From positions 164,001 to 228,000 of the forward strand of contig NZ_CP077770.1 of NCBI RefSeq assembly GCF_019134595.1: a stretch of DNA of 64,000 nucleotides, read 5' to 3'. The notes beneath the pieces are model-generated. The model worked only from the letters and a program-made list of their open reading frames with translations. It made no database searches and had not been told where the DNA came from. This DNA is from Pseudoalteromonas shioyasakiensis. GTDB taxonomy: Bacteria; Pseudomonadota; Gammaproteobacteria; Enterobacterales; Alteromonadaceae. The translations under genes were made by a program, and so were the position numbers. Every line of letters starts with the position of its first letter. Within the stretch, counting starts at the first letter, position 1. Of this stretch, positions 34,057 to 43,411 are shown one piece after another.

Positions 34057-34910
34057 CTCCTGGTACTGGCAAGTCAATGCTTGCCCAGCGTATGCCTACG
34101 ATTATGCCAACCATGTCGGATGACGAAGCAATTAGTACCGCAGCGCTGTATTCGATAATTGGTCAATCGGTTGATTTATCGAATTGGCGTGAACGACCCT
34201 TTAGAAGCCCACATCATACTTGCTCTGCTGTTGCCCTTGTTGGTGGCTCTTCGAATCCTAAACCGGGGGAAATTTCTCTTGCTCATAATGGCGTATTGTT
34301 TTTAGACGAGCTGCCCGAATTTGAGAGAAAAGTGCTCGATTCACTGCGTGAACCAATGGAAACGGGTGTGGTGACTATATCGCGAGCGGCACGACAAATG
34401 GAATTTCCATCGCAATTCCAGTTGATCGCCGCATTAAACCCTAGCCCCACAGGAAGCCATACCGATAAGCGTGCAACGCCAGATCAAGTATTGCGGTATT
34501 TATCTCGAGTATCTGGACCATTTATCGATAGGATTGATTTACAAATTGAGCTGCCGCGACTCACCAGTAGCCAATTACAGAGCACGCAAGTAGAAGAAAG
34601 CAGTGAACAAGTAAGAGCCAGAGTCGAAAGAGCTTATGCAATTCAACTTAACCGGCAAGGCAAAGTGAATGCGCGCTTGAATAATAAAGAAATGAGCATT
34701 CATTGTGAGTTGGCAGCTGCTGAGCTGCAGTTTTTAGCAAAAGCCAGCGAAAAACTGGCTTTATCACCACGCTCATATCATCGTGTTATTAAAGTTGCGC
34801 GTACCATTAGCGACTTGAAAGCACAGCCAGCAATTACCTTAAATGAATTAAAAGAGGCGCTGAATTATCGCGCCTTTGAGCGGTTAATTAGTCAATTAAC
34901 GCAGTATTAG
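34044..34910 (+). pseudogene. comM: comM (yifB), 3' part
   Basis: Open from CTG 34044, in frame with the 5' part. It begins LFLGPPGTGKS (Walker A), with later HNGVLFLDELPEF (Walker B), sensor region ALNPSPTGS (NPSP), and the C-terminal Mg-chelatase helical domain. A restart at ATG 34077 would lack Walker A. Both halves are otherwise undamaged, so insertion is probably recent and precise excision would restore the gene. Without ComM, transformation efficiency in related bacteria falls, so the element may limit uptake of homologous DNA. Confidence 0.92.
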
Positions 34911-34918
34911 ATAACTTG

Positions 34919-35623
34919 CTAAATAGAGAGCATGTAACCTTTGCCGCGAACGGTAACGATACGTTTTTGGTCTTTTTCATCGCTTAGTTTTTTACGTAAG
35001 CGGCCAATAAGCACATCAACGGTACGATCGCTTGGGCTCCAGTCAGGTTGACCAATTTCTTCGGAAATTTTTTCACGTGATGTCGCTTTACCTGCATTTG
35101 CAATAAGGCAAATAAGTACCTTGTGCTCTGCTTCAGTAAGACGAGATTCTTCGCCATTATGGGTCACTAATGTGCGGTTATCTGGGTGCAGTTTAAAGTC
35201 GGCATATTCAATAAACTCTTCACTCTCATCATCTTGCTGAGAGCCTTTTATGCGCTTAAAAAGAGCACGCATTCGAAGTTCAAGTTCAAGTAAGTCAACT
35301 GGCTTGCAAATGTAGTCATCGGCACCTTGTGCAAGACCAGCAATACGGTCAGCTTGCGAGTCACGACTAGACAGCACAATAACGCCAATATCCGTTAGTG
35401 CATTAAGCTCTTTGGCAAGCAAAAGCCCATCGCGTTTTGGTAACACAATATCGATAACGGCTAGAGAAATTGCTTCTTTTGATGACGCACGCGATTGCAC
35501 AATGCTTAATGCATCGGCCCCCGTTGAATCTACCTCAATATTAAACTCAGTTTCTTTAAAATGATTAAGAATGCGTTTAACGAGTAGCTCGTCGTCTTCA
35601 ACCAATAAAACTTGAATAGTCAT
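34919..35623 (-). CDS. OmpR-family response regulator
   Basis: 234 aa from ATG 35623; an upstream GTG adds 5 residues. Receiver with EDDE acidic pair, phospho-Asp in AVIDIVLPKRDG and K in CKPVDLLELE; winged-helix DNA-binding domain with LTEAEHKVLICLI and SPSDRTVDVLIGRLRKKL. No histidine kinase is next to it, so it is an orphan by position. It converges on comM with 8 bases between. Confidence 0.88.
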   Translation of the reverse strand: MTIQVLLVEDDELLVKRILNHFKETEFNIEVDSTGADALSIVQSRASSKEAISLAVIDIVLPKRDGLLLAKELNALTDIGVIVLSSRDSQADRIAGLAQGADDYICKPVDLLELELRMRALFKRIKGSQQDDESEEFIEYADFKLHPDNRTLVTHNGEESRLTEAEHKVLICLIANAGKATSREKISEEIGQPDWSPSDRTVDVLIGRLRKKLSDEKDQKRIVTVRGKGYMLSI

Positions 35624-35788
35624 TCGCTTTAATTTCACACTTGATTTGTTGTTATGTTAGCACTGTATGGCAAAGGCTGAGAAGTGTATTGGCGAGGTTT
35701 GTAACTATTTCTTACAATTTAATAGCTTAGCTATAGTTGAAAAGGGTGAAAGCTGAGCACTCGCACAGTACTCAGCCAAATGATTAAT

Positions 35789-38284
35789 CTACTTTTCAGG
35801 ATAAAGATATTGCCACCATTGTGGCTGATCTTTTAAGTTTTTATCGAAATAAGCCAACATGGTATTCCACCAGTCGAAGCGTTTATCACGAGCAAAAATT
35901 TGGTGATCTGCATCTTTGTACTCAATCAGGTCAACATCTTTACCTAATAACTTTAATGCCGTGTACATATTGTGGCTTTCACCAACTGGTACATTGGTGT
36001 CTGAATCACCATGAAGGAGTAATAACGGCGTTGTTACTTTATCAGCATGAAACACCGGGCTGTGTTGGCTATAAAGTGTAGGGTTGTTCCACGGGTAGCT
36101 ATTTTTAGATGCCTCAGCTGAGTATAAGTAACCCCACCAACCTTGGCCCCAGTACGAGGTGATATTTGAAATCCCTGCATGGGCAATCGATGCACTGAAC
36201 ATATCTGTTTTAGTTGCGAGTAGCATGGTCATAAAGCCACCGTAAGAGGCCCCTAAATTACCCACACGTTTACTATCAACAAAGCTATATTTATTTAAAA
36301 AGGCTTTTGTACCGTCGATGATATCGTTGGCGGTATATTCACCCCATGCGTTGACGTGTTTAGCTGAGAACTCTTGGCCAAAGCCGGTTGCGCCAGTAGG
36401 TTGTACAACGTAAACAACATAGCCATGCTCAGCCCATAGGTTGAATGGGTAGCGACCGGTAAAACCACGAGTTACTGGCGATGTACCGCCGTAATAATAA
36501 ACCAGTGCAGGATATTGCTTATTGCTATCTAAATCATGAGGTAAATAAACACGACCCTTAATTTCAATGCCATCTTTATTAGTAAAGTTAAACTCTTCCA
36601 ATGAGGCTACTTGCGTATTTTCATAGCCAATTGGCTCAGAATCCCACACTACTTTAGCGCGGCTCTTACCTAAGCTTAGTTGTTTTAACTGCTGAGGTGT
36701 TGACGCTGTGGTGCCGGTAACCAAAATGCGCGGGGTGCGTTCGTGTGAGTAGCTAACTTGCTCAACAACATCAAAACCCGTATTTACTTTATTAAAACGC
36801 TTTTTGCTTAAGTCGAATTGATAAAGTTGTACGGTATCTTGCTCGGTCACTTTAATCAGTGCATCACCATTTTTAAGCACATTTAACTGGCCGATAGCCG
36901 GATTAAATTCCTTACTTAGCGCGCTTGCTTTTTTACCGTCACGGCTGAGTAAGTAAAGTTGACCGTCATAGTTATTAGCAAGCATCCCTTCAGGAAGGTT
37001 ACGACCTAAGCCGTTATTAAAATCTGGTCCGGCAGTGACATAAATTCCGTCGTCAGTATATTTAGCCTGATTAAATGTATTGTATTGACCAAGTACCGTA
37101 AGAGCAGATGTAGCTAGGTTTAGCTCAACAAGTTCTGTTGCTGGCTGTGGTGATAGCTGCATTGCTTGTGCTGAGTGGCTCATTAAGACGCGACCGCTTT
37201 TAGCGTCAAAATCTTCAAGTGAATGGCTAAGTGGGCCTTGGCTTAAGATTTTGCTAAGACCTGTTGGTATATCGAGTAAATAGACTTGCGATGTGGTACG
37301 AGCATAAGACCAACGGTCTTGCAGGCCTTGGTAATGCTTAGTGAGCTTGCCATTGTCTGTTGGAGACTTTGACCAACTAAAAATTAAGCTGTTGTTATCA
37401 AAAAACTGAAAGCCATTTGCACCAGCTAGATTTTTAGCAATGACGCTAAGTTGCATGGTTTTTAGGTTTAAACGCTTAAGCTCGCCATTTAATAAATACA
37501 CTAAACTTTTGCTATCTGGGCTCCAAGTAATGTTACTTGGTTGGGCTGACTCAAAGCGATAAAGTGTATTGTTTTTTGCGTCTTTAAGTTCAGTAACATA
37601 TTGCGCTTGATTAGCGCTTGCATCTTCGTAATGACGTTGGCTAGTAATGAAGTAATCGCCATTTGGTGCCATTGAAATATAACTGACTGTTGGCGCATCA
37701 AATAATTGCTTAGCAGACAAACCGTGTTGTTGTTTAGCGCTAAATTGCACAGTATCTAGTTCTGACTTAGCCGTAAAATCAAGCTCAACCTCATTCCAGT
37801 TGGCTACTTGCTCAGTGATGATAACAAACTGATGATCGCCTTGGCTTAAAGCTAGCTCATAGCTTTTATTTTTTTCTGTTTGCTTTTCACCATCAATAAA
37901 TAGCTGCGCGTTTTCAATGCCTTTAAGTGTTAATGAACCTTGGCTAAAACGTTCAGTTGAGGCGGTAAATTTGAGTGCCTGTAAACCACCGAGTGTTAGC
38001 GCACTCACTTTGTCGAATGATTGCCAGTCAAGCTCATTACCAAAAACACGTATGTTATCGCTGCTTTTTTGCAAGCTAGGTAATAGGTTAGCAATAATGG
38101 CATCGCGATGATCCGTTTGATATGGCTTAAGTTGCATATCTTCGCCAAGAGGGCCAATAAATTGCACCGCTGATTTATCAATGGCAGCGGCCATCGCTGT
38201 ATTACTTAATGCACATAACGCTAATGCACTGAATGTTGTTTTTAGCTTGGCTGATTGGCTTAGCCAAGTAGTTGAAAGTGTCAT
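35789..38284 (-). CDS. Secreted S9 family prolyl oligopeptidase-like peptidase
   Basis: 831 aa from ATG 38284, where a signal peptide begins (LKTTFSALALCALSNTAMA); the longer frame starts 39 bases upstream. N-terminal propeller (about 160-580), C-terminal alpha/beta hydrolase with nucleophile Ser in GASYGGFMTM, Asp in HGDSDTNVP and His in KDADHQIF. Similar to dipeptidyl aminopeptidase/acylaminoacyl peptidases that cleave peptides in the periplasm. It stands alone and is divergent from the CNNM gene. Confidence 0.88.
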   Translation of the reverse strand: MTLSTTWLSQSAKLKTTFSALALCALSNTAMAAAIDKSAVQFIGPLGEDMQLKPYQTDHRDAIIANLLPSLQKSSDNIRVFGNELDWQSFDKVSALTLGGLQALKFTASTERFSQGSLTLKGIENAQLFIDGEKQTEKNKSYELALSQGDHQFVIITEQVANWNEVELDFTAKSELDTVQFSAKQQHGLSAKQLFDAPTVSYISMAPNGDYFITSQRHYEDASANQAQYVTELKDAKNNTLYRFESAQPSNITWSPDSKSLVYLLNGELKRLNLKTMQLSVIAKNLAGANGFQFFDNNSLIFSWSKSPTDNGKLTKHYQGLQDRWSYARTTSQVYLLDIPTGLSKILSQGPLSHSLEDFDAKSGRVLMSHSAQAMQLSPQPATELVELNLATSALTVLGQYNTFNQAKYTDDGIYVTAGPDFNNGLGRNLPEGMLANNYDGQLYLLSRDGKKASALSKEFNPAIGQLNVLKNGDALIKVTEQDTVQLYQFDLSKKRFNKVNTGFDVVEQVSYSHERTPRILVTGTTASTPQQLKQLSLGKSRAKVVWDSEPIGYENTQVASLEEFNFTNKDGIEIKGRVYLPHDLDSNKQYPALVYYYGGTSPVTRGFTGRYPFNLWAEHGYVVYVVQPTGATGFGQEFSAKHVNAWGEYTANDIIDGTKAFLNKYSFVDSKRVGNLGASYGGFMTMLLATKTDMFSASIAHAGISNITSYWGQGWWGYLYSAEASKNSYPWNNPTLYSQHSPVFHADKVTTPLLLLHGDSDTNVPVGESHNMYTALKLLGKDVDLIEYKDADHQIFARDKRFDWWNTMLAYFDKNLKDQPQWWQYLYPEK

Positions 38285-38428
38285 AGTTTCGCCTGTTGAA
38301 GGTAATTTAAACCAATATAGCACGCTGCAAATTACCCAAAAAGTGCTCTGCGTTAGATTGCAGTCGGGTTTGAGCTTGTGGTTTTCAATTGCTATGGTGA
38401 GCAGGTTAACTTTTTAAGAGGGCTTACA

Positions 38429-39493
38429 GTGACATTGTTACTTGTTTATATGTTTGTTGCCATTGCGGTTTCGTTTTTGTGCTCAGTGATGGAGGCGGTA
38501 CTGTTAAGTATTACACCAAGTTATGTTGCGATGCTTAGAAAACAGCAACCACAATTGGCAAAACGTGTTGGTAAGCTTAAAGACAATATAGACCAACCTT
38601 TAGCTGCAATTCTCACGTTAAATACCATTGCGCACACAGCAGGTGCCGCTGGTGTTGGCGCACAAGCTGCAGTGGTGTTTTCAGATGCTGCGGTTGGCGT
38701 TGCCTCTGCAATTATGACGTTATTGGTACTGGTGCTTTCTGAAATTATCCCTAAAACATTAGGGGCTAATTATTGGCGAGGATTAACACCCATTGTTAGT
38801 GTGAGCCTAATTTGGTTGGTGTTTATGCTAAAACCTTTCGTATGGTTTGCAGATATTTTAACGCGCTTTTTAGGGCGTAATTACGATGAAGCCTATTATA
38901 TCCGCCAAGAGATTGAAGCCATGGCTGATATTGGTACTGAGTCTGGAGCGCTTGGGCAAGATGAATCTGAAATCATTCGTAGCCTGCTGCATTTTCGTCA
39001 TGCCAAACTCGATACCTTAATGACACCACGTACGGTGCTTTTTAAAGTACATAAGGATTTAACCGTAAATCAATACTTAGCGGAGCATGGTTCTTCTTCG
39101 TTCTCTCGGGTATTGGTTTATGACAAAAATGGTGATGACATTATTGGTTTTGTGCATAAAAATGACATTATGTTGGCATATCATCGTTTAGGTGAAGACT
39201 ATAAAATTAGTAAGCTTGTTAAGCCTATTTACACCGTACCAGAAACCTTGCATGTGCCGACCTTGCTCGAAACCTTACTGTCTGGGCGCACGCATATTTG
39301 TTTAGTCGTGGATGAATACGGTGATGTGCAAGGTATTGTCACTCTTGAAGATTTAATTGAAGCGTTAATGGGGCTCGAAATTGTTGATGAGCATGATCAA
39401 TCAGCCAATATGCAAAAAGTCGCCAAACAGCGTTGGCGACAACGTTTAGCATCGAGTAATACCATCGTCAGTGACGATAAGCGTAAACCTTAG
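38429..39493 (+). CDS. CNNM transmembrane and CBS-domain protein (CorC/HlyC-like family)
   Basis: 354 aa from GTG 38429, preceded by AAGAGGG; the open frame reaches back 51 bases further. CNNM (DUF21) domain with about four membrane helices in residues 1-180 (EIIPKTLGANYW near 110), followed by two CBS domains (MTPRTVLFKV; VVDEYGDVQGIVTLEDLIEALMG). Related proteins influence magnesium and cobalt efflux. No C-terminal transporter-associated domain is present, so this is the short form. The 3' end overlaps the converging EAL gene by 4 bases. Confidence 0.85.
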   Translation: MTLLLVYMFVAIAVSFLCSVMEAVLLSITPSYVAMLRKQQPQLAKRVGKLKDNIDQPLAAILTLNTIAHTAGAAGVGAQAAVVFSDAAVGVASAIMTLLVLVLSEIIPKTLGANYWRGLTPIVSVSLIWLVFMLKPFVWFADILTRFLGRNYDEAYYIRQEIEAMADIGTESGALGQDESEIIRSLLHFRHAKLDTLMTPRTVLFKVHKDLTVNQYLAEHGSSSFSRVLVYDKNGDDIIGFVHKNDIMLAYHRLGEDYKISKLVKPIYTVPETLHVPTLLETLLSGRTHICLVVDEYGDVQGIVTLEDLIEALMGLEIVDEHDQSANMQKVAKQRWRQRLASSNTIVSDDKRKP

Positions 39494-40710
39494 CGGCGAT
39501 GTCCTGCTGCGGTTTTTACCATTTGCCGCCATGAGAGCGACCAGTTTAAAAAGTCTTCTTTGGCTTTCGGGCGGCACAGCAAAAAGCCCTGCATTAAAAT
39601 AAACTCTTTGTAGCGGTCGAGGTATTCAAGTTCTTCAACTCGTTCAATCCCTTCGGCCACAATAGCGAGATCTTCTTGTATCGCTATATTCACCAAGCTA
39701 CTAACAATCACTTGGGAAAACTGATCGGTTTCAATATTGCTAATCAAGGTGCGATCGATCTTAATTTCGGTAAACGGCAGCGTTTTTAGCTGCTGAACAT
39801 TGGTAAATCCTGTACCAAAGTCATCAAGCGAAATACCAAAACCGCGCATTCGTAAACGGTTGAGTGTTTCGAGTTGTGCAGTGCTGCGAAGCGCATACTG
39901 TTCGGTAATTTCTAAAATCACTTCACTGGGTGTTAGGTTGTTAAGGTGCAGTATTAAAGCCAGTTTATCTGGGCAGCTTAAGTCCTCGAGTTGCGAAGGA
40001 GATAAGTTAAATGCCAGTTTTAAATTAGGATCAAACTGCTCTTTGATTTCTGCAAAGTCGTTAGTGGCTTTTTCAAATAATTGAAAAGTAATAAGGTTTA
40101 TTAAATCTAGGTCTTCAGCGATACAAATGAAGCGCTCTGGTAAGATAATTTCATCTGCTTGGCTTGTGTTGATACGGGCAAGCACCTCAATACTTTCAAC
40201 CCGATTATCGTGGCGATTTATCTTAGGTTGATAAAACGGAATAATCTCATTATGACTGATGGCATGTAGTAGCAGTGACTCAGAAATAGGGGTTTTTGTA
40301 CGCTCAACATGAATAGCAAAGTGCTCAAGCTTTTGCAGTAGTAAATAGACTTGATTAAGTTGTACGGGTTTAGTGACATTACCAATTAAGTGAGCGTTAT
40401 GCTTACGAGCAAGGTCTGCGGCAAGGTCTATAACTTTAGGATCCATCTCAGAAATAATGGCAATTGCACCTTGGTACTTCATGGCACCTAAGTGACGAAT
40501 TAGCTCCATACCATCCATTTCAGGCATATTGAGGTCGGTAAAAATTGCATCAAAGAATCGAGGTGCTTTTTTTATTTTTTCTAAAGCTTCTTCTGCACTT
40601 AGGCAGGTTGTGATGTGCGGAACCTCAAGCTCATTCAAAATGGCATGCATAACAATCAGGATGGCTTTTGAGTCATCCACTACAAGAATGTGTCTATTTG
40701 ACTTCACCAT
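39490..40710 (-). CDS. Response regulator with EAL domain (cyclic-di-GMP phosphodiesterase)
   Basis: 406 aa from ATG 40710 (GGAGTGA upstream); an ATG 60 bases earlier is less likely. Receiver with VVDDSK, phospho-Asp in FTDLNMPEMDG and NVTKPVQ. EAL domain with IEVLARIN (EVL in place of EAL), NLSPSQL, LEITE, DDFGTG, IKIDR and AEGIE; the metal and catalytic residues needed for cleavage of cyclic-di-GMP seem complete. Likely opposes biofilm formation when phosphorylated. Stop overlaps that of the CNNM gene. Confidence 0.88.
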   Translation of the reverse strand: MVKSNRHILVVDDSKAILIVMHAILNELEVPHITTCLSAEEALEKIKKAPRFFDAIFTDLNMPEMDGMELIRHLGAMKYQGAIAIISEMDPKVIDLAADLARKHNAHLIGNVTKPVQLNQVYLLLQKLEHFAIHVERTKTPISESLLLHAISHNEIIPFYQPKINRHDNRVESIEVLARINTSQADEIILPERFICIAEDLDLINLITFQLFEKATNDFAEIKEQFDPNLKLAFNLSPSQLEDLSCPDKLALILHLNNLTPSEVILEITEQYALRSTAQLETLNRLRMRGFGISLDDFGTGFTNVQQLKTLPFTEIKIDRTLISNIETDQFSQVIVSSLVNIAIQEDLAIVAEGIERVEELEYLDRYKEFILMQGFLLCRPKAKEDFLNWSLSWRQMVKTAAGHRR

Positions 40711-40885
40711 ATTCACTCCATGAACAAGAACGCTATAGTTAAAAGTAGTAGATAAACTGTATTTCGTCATGTTTTTTGCTTGTTTTGTGGTGCGAAAAAT
40801 ATACCTCCTTGTACCTAAAGGAAATTCGTAATTTTGTAAGGCCTCAGTATAATAGCCGCACTTTTTATTCGTATTTATAAGAACT

Positions 40886-41902
40886 ATGGTCAGACTTCAG
40901 CTGAGCCTCGCAGATGAAACCTTTATTTTGCATTTAAACGGCTCACAGTTAATTCAGCTTTTTCATCAGCAACAAGCAATTGCCTTCGATAATCCAGAGT
41001 CAGAACTTTATGAGTTTGATTTTCAGGGGCAGCGTATTGGCCTTGATACTAGTAAAGTGCACGAAAAAAGCTTAGCAATCTTTGTTAACCAGCAGCAGGT
41101 GAGCCAACTTGCTTTACCTGAATTACAAGAAGCAGAACCAAAACGTGGCATTATTGGTTTGCTGGCACTGGGCTTTAAATTATTCAAAAGTGCAAAAGTT
41201 GTGAAAGCGGCTTTAGCGGGTGCTTCGGTGGCAGGCTATGCGTGGCTATTTTCCATTGAATTTGCCTTAATGTTAATTGCTTGCTTGGTGGTGCATGAAT
41301 ATGGTCATGTGCGCGCGATGAAATATTTTGGCATTAAAACTAAAGGTATTTACCTCATCCCATTTGTGGGGGGGTTAGCTGTTTCTGATGATAAAATTAC
41401 CACGCGATGGCAAGACGTGGTGATATCACTCATGGGACCTGCTTTTGGCTTAATTACCTCAGTACTGGGAGTGGTGCTTTACTACGCCACTGAAATGGAA
41501 ATATTCGCTGGTGTGGCAGTACTCAGTGCGTTGTTAAACCTATTTAACTTGTTACCTATTTTGCCCTTAGATGGTGGTCATGTACTTAAAAGCATTAGTT
41601 TTTCGATGCGTTCATGGATAGGCCTTAGTGTGTGCTTATTAGGTGTGTTATTTGGCTTGTGGTTAAGCTATACCTTCGGCTTGATGCTACTGGTGTTTTT
41701 CTTATTTGTAGGGGCACTTGAGATTATCTTTGAGTGGCGCGGACGTCACTACTCACACCTCATCCCTCTCGATACTTACGGACAAGGTTTTTCAGCGGTA
41801 ATGTACGCACTGGTTGTTGCAGGTCACGTTGCAGTGATGATGCATTTTGCTGATTCAGAAAGCCCAATCTTAAGCTTACCAATGAAGATTTTATCGAATT
41901 AA
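40886..41902 (+). CDS. Site-2 protease family zinc metalloprotease (M50)
   Basis: 338 aa membrane protein. Active site HEYGH at 137-141 inside a membrane helix, second motif NLLPILPLDGG with D229 the third zinc ligand. The first 90 residues are soluble and unlike PDZ domains. Intramembrane proteases of this type release anchored regulators or clear signal peptides; the substrate is unknown. It is divergent from the EAL gene. Confidence 0.85.
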   Translation: MVRLQLSLADETFILHLNGSQLIQLFHQQQAIAFDNPESELYEFDFQGQRIGLDTSKVHEKSLAIFVNQQQVSQLALPELQEAEPKRGIIGLLALGFKLFKSAKVVKAALAGASVAGYAWLFSIEFALMLIACLVVHEYGHVRAMKYFGIKTKGIYLIPFVGGLAVSDDKITTRWQDVVISLMGPAFGLITSVLGVVLYYATEMEIFAGVAVLSALLNLFNLLPILPLDGGHVLKSISFSMRSWIGLSVCLLGVLFGLWLSYTFGLMLLVFFLFVGALEIIFEWRGRHYSHLIPLDTYGQGFSAVMYALVVAGHVAVMMHFADSESPILSLPMKILSN

Positions 41903-42040
41903 GTATTAAATACGGACATTTTGTGAGTACTTTTTTAGAGAAGTGGCAATTTATTTAAAGTAATTTTTGGAGTCAGGTTAGCTTACAACATTCATATAAA
42001 AGTAAGAGAAAATGCTTTAATCAAGGAACTGTCAGTATAG

Positions 42041-42067
42041 CTATAGCCTATTCTAACTAGGCTATAG
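42041..42067. terminator. Bidirectional terminator
   Basis: CTATAGCCTA-ttctaac-TAGGCTATAG stem followed by TTTTC, between the converging M50 gene and the unknown cassette. Confidence 0.7.
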
Positions 42068-42075
42068 TTTTCATA

Positions 42076-42600
42076 TCAAAAAACACAAAAGTTAAAAAAG
42101 CTATCAACTTTGTTATAGTCACCCTCACTGAATGGTAGGCTACTCTTAGCTGTGATAATTAACTTAGTTAAGTACTCTTTTTTTCTGTATTTATTTAATT
42201 TTATAAAAAATATAACCCTGTTTTTATTCTCAAAGCTTGTTTTAATTTCCATATATTTATCTTTAACAAACTTTTCATTTTCAATTGTGAGAAATAATTC
42301 ACTTTTTAAAAATTTACTAAAGTTGGTATAAACTATTTCCTCTTTAGAAATTATAGTGCCAGTACTGTTTCGTAAAATACTGTTTTGGGATAACTCTGAA
42401 AATGAGAAAGCCCATGCAAAATTTTTATCTTCGACTGAAATATATCTTTTCATTTCTTTTTTATCGAACATATCTTCGTTAAAAGATGAGTTGAAAGAAA
42501 ATCCAAGGTTGTCAGCATTACATCTATCTATTGGTGACGCATAAGCTAAATTAAATTGAGATATTAATAAATATAAAAATAATATTTTAATTCTTTTCAT
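42076..42600 (-). CDS. Unknown exported protein, third gene of AT-rich cassette
   Basis: 174 aa from ATG 42600, where a signal peptide begins (MKRIKILFLYLLISQFNLAYA); the frame extends upstream to 42651 without purpose. Two Cys, at the mature N-terminus (DRCNAD) and the end (NFCVF), could pair. Predicted alpha-beta mix. No family recognised. The start overlaps the stop of the preceding gene by 14 bases. AT-rich compared with both flanks. Confidence 0.6.
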   Translation of the reverse strand: MKRIKILFLYLLISQFNLAYASPIDRCNADNLGFSFNSSFNEDMFDKKEMKRYISVEDKNFAWAFSFSELSQNSILRNSTGTIISKEEIVYTNFSKFLKSELFLTIENEKFVKDKYMEIKTSFENKNRVIFFIKLNKYRKKEYLTKLIITAKSSLPFSEGDYNKVDSFFNFCVF

Positions 42601-42772
42601 CTTTATTCTTAATTTTAGAAAATTTATACCCGTAGTAAATCCCTTGGGCATTAGCTAAGAAAAGGATAATATAAAAAATAATATCTTTATGGAAACTGGT
42701 TGCATAGCTATAAACGAGTATGCAACCCACAAAGTTTATTAGATATACAAAAATAGGAAGTATAGTCTTCAT
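42587..42772 (-). CDS. Unknown 61-aa membrane protein, second gene of cassette
   Basis: 61 aa with two predicted membrane helices (ILPIFVYLINFVGCILVYSY and IIFYIILFLANAQGIYYGY) and a short basic tail KFSKIKNKDEKN. Start overlaps the previous stop as TAATG; the end overlaps the next gene by 14 bases. Size and topology resemble immunity or holin-like proteins, but nothing in the sequence proves either. Confidence 0.6.
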   Translation of the reverse strand: MKTILPIFVYLINFVGCILVYSYATSFHKDIIFYIILFLANAQGIYYGYKFSKIKNKDEKN

Positions 42773-43311
42773 TAGTTGTAGTGCACTGAATCTAAAAGTT
42801 TACTTCTATTCGATATTTCTTGGTTTGCCTTGTTCAACTCTGTGGCATTGAAATATAAAGAGCCCCACATAACGATGGTAATCCAGCCCCCCCTAGACAC
42901 TTTTTTAGTTTTCCATATTGTCGATGCTAATTCTTTAGCACTTGCAGCAGAAATTGAAGCACCTAGAATTCCAGCATATGAATTCACCATATCGTGAAAT
43001 TTTTGGTCTTTTAACAGTTCTGTATTGGATAGTGACCAAATTCCCCATTGAGGATTAACAATGACATCTGTTACTTTTTCGATTAGTTTAGCCATTAGTG
43101 GCTTGTTATTTAGGGTTTGAATTAAGCGCATGGCTTCTATTTTTTGATTACTGCTTAAGTGTCTATAAATAATAACGCTTGCTATTGCTTCAGATTCCTC
43201 TTGGTGGTTGTTACTTAGCTTATGTAAACTAATAGAACATATACGAGCAAGATATTGGCATTGCGCTTTAGGTGTTTTTGGTAAGGAATAAGGTAATTCG
43301 CTAATATTCAT
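42772..43311 (-). CDS. Unknown 179-aa protein, first gene of cassette
   Basis: 179 aa with AAGGAACTTAAATG-type site (shown in parts) upstream. N-terminal 110 residues helical; two hydrophobic helices follow (YAGILGASISAASAKELAS and GGWITIVMWGSLYFNA), with a charged tail. Such paired hydrophobic segments near the C-terminus occur in membrane-inserting proteins, but no family is recognised. First gene of a three-gene overlapping operon flanked by core genes. Confidence 0.55.
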   Translation of the reverse strand: MNISELPYSLPKTPKAQCQYLARICSISLHKLSNNHQEESEAIASVIIYRHLSSNQKIEAMRLIQTLNNKPLMAKLIEKVTDVIVNPQWGIWSLSNTELLKDQKFHDMVNSYAGILGASISAASAKELASTIWKTKKVSRGGWITIVMWGSLYFNATELNKANQEISNRSKLLDSVHYN

Positions 43312-43411
43312 TTAAGTTCCTTTTAAATTTATTTACTAACATTTGTTCCTAGTTTTGCTTAGTTTACATGTATAGTCAATACGTAATATGGTTCTGAATA
43401 AGGGACTTTTA

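Noticed and set aside
42356..42544. Plus-strand frame opposite the exported cassette protein
   Set aside because: No binding site; the opposite frame has a signal peptide and operon overlap.
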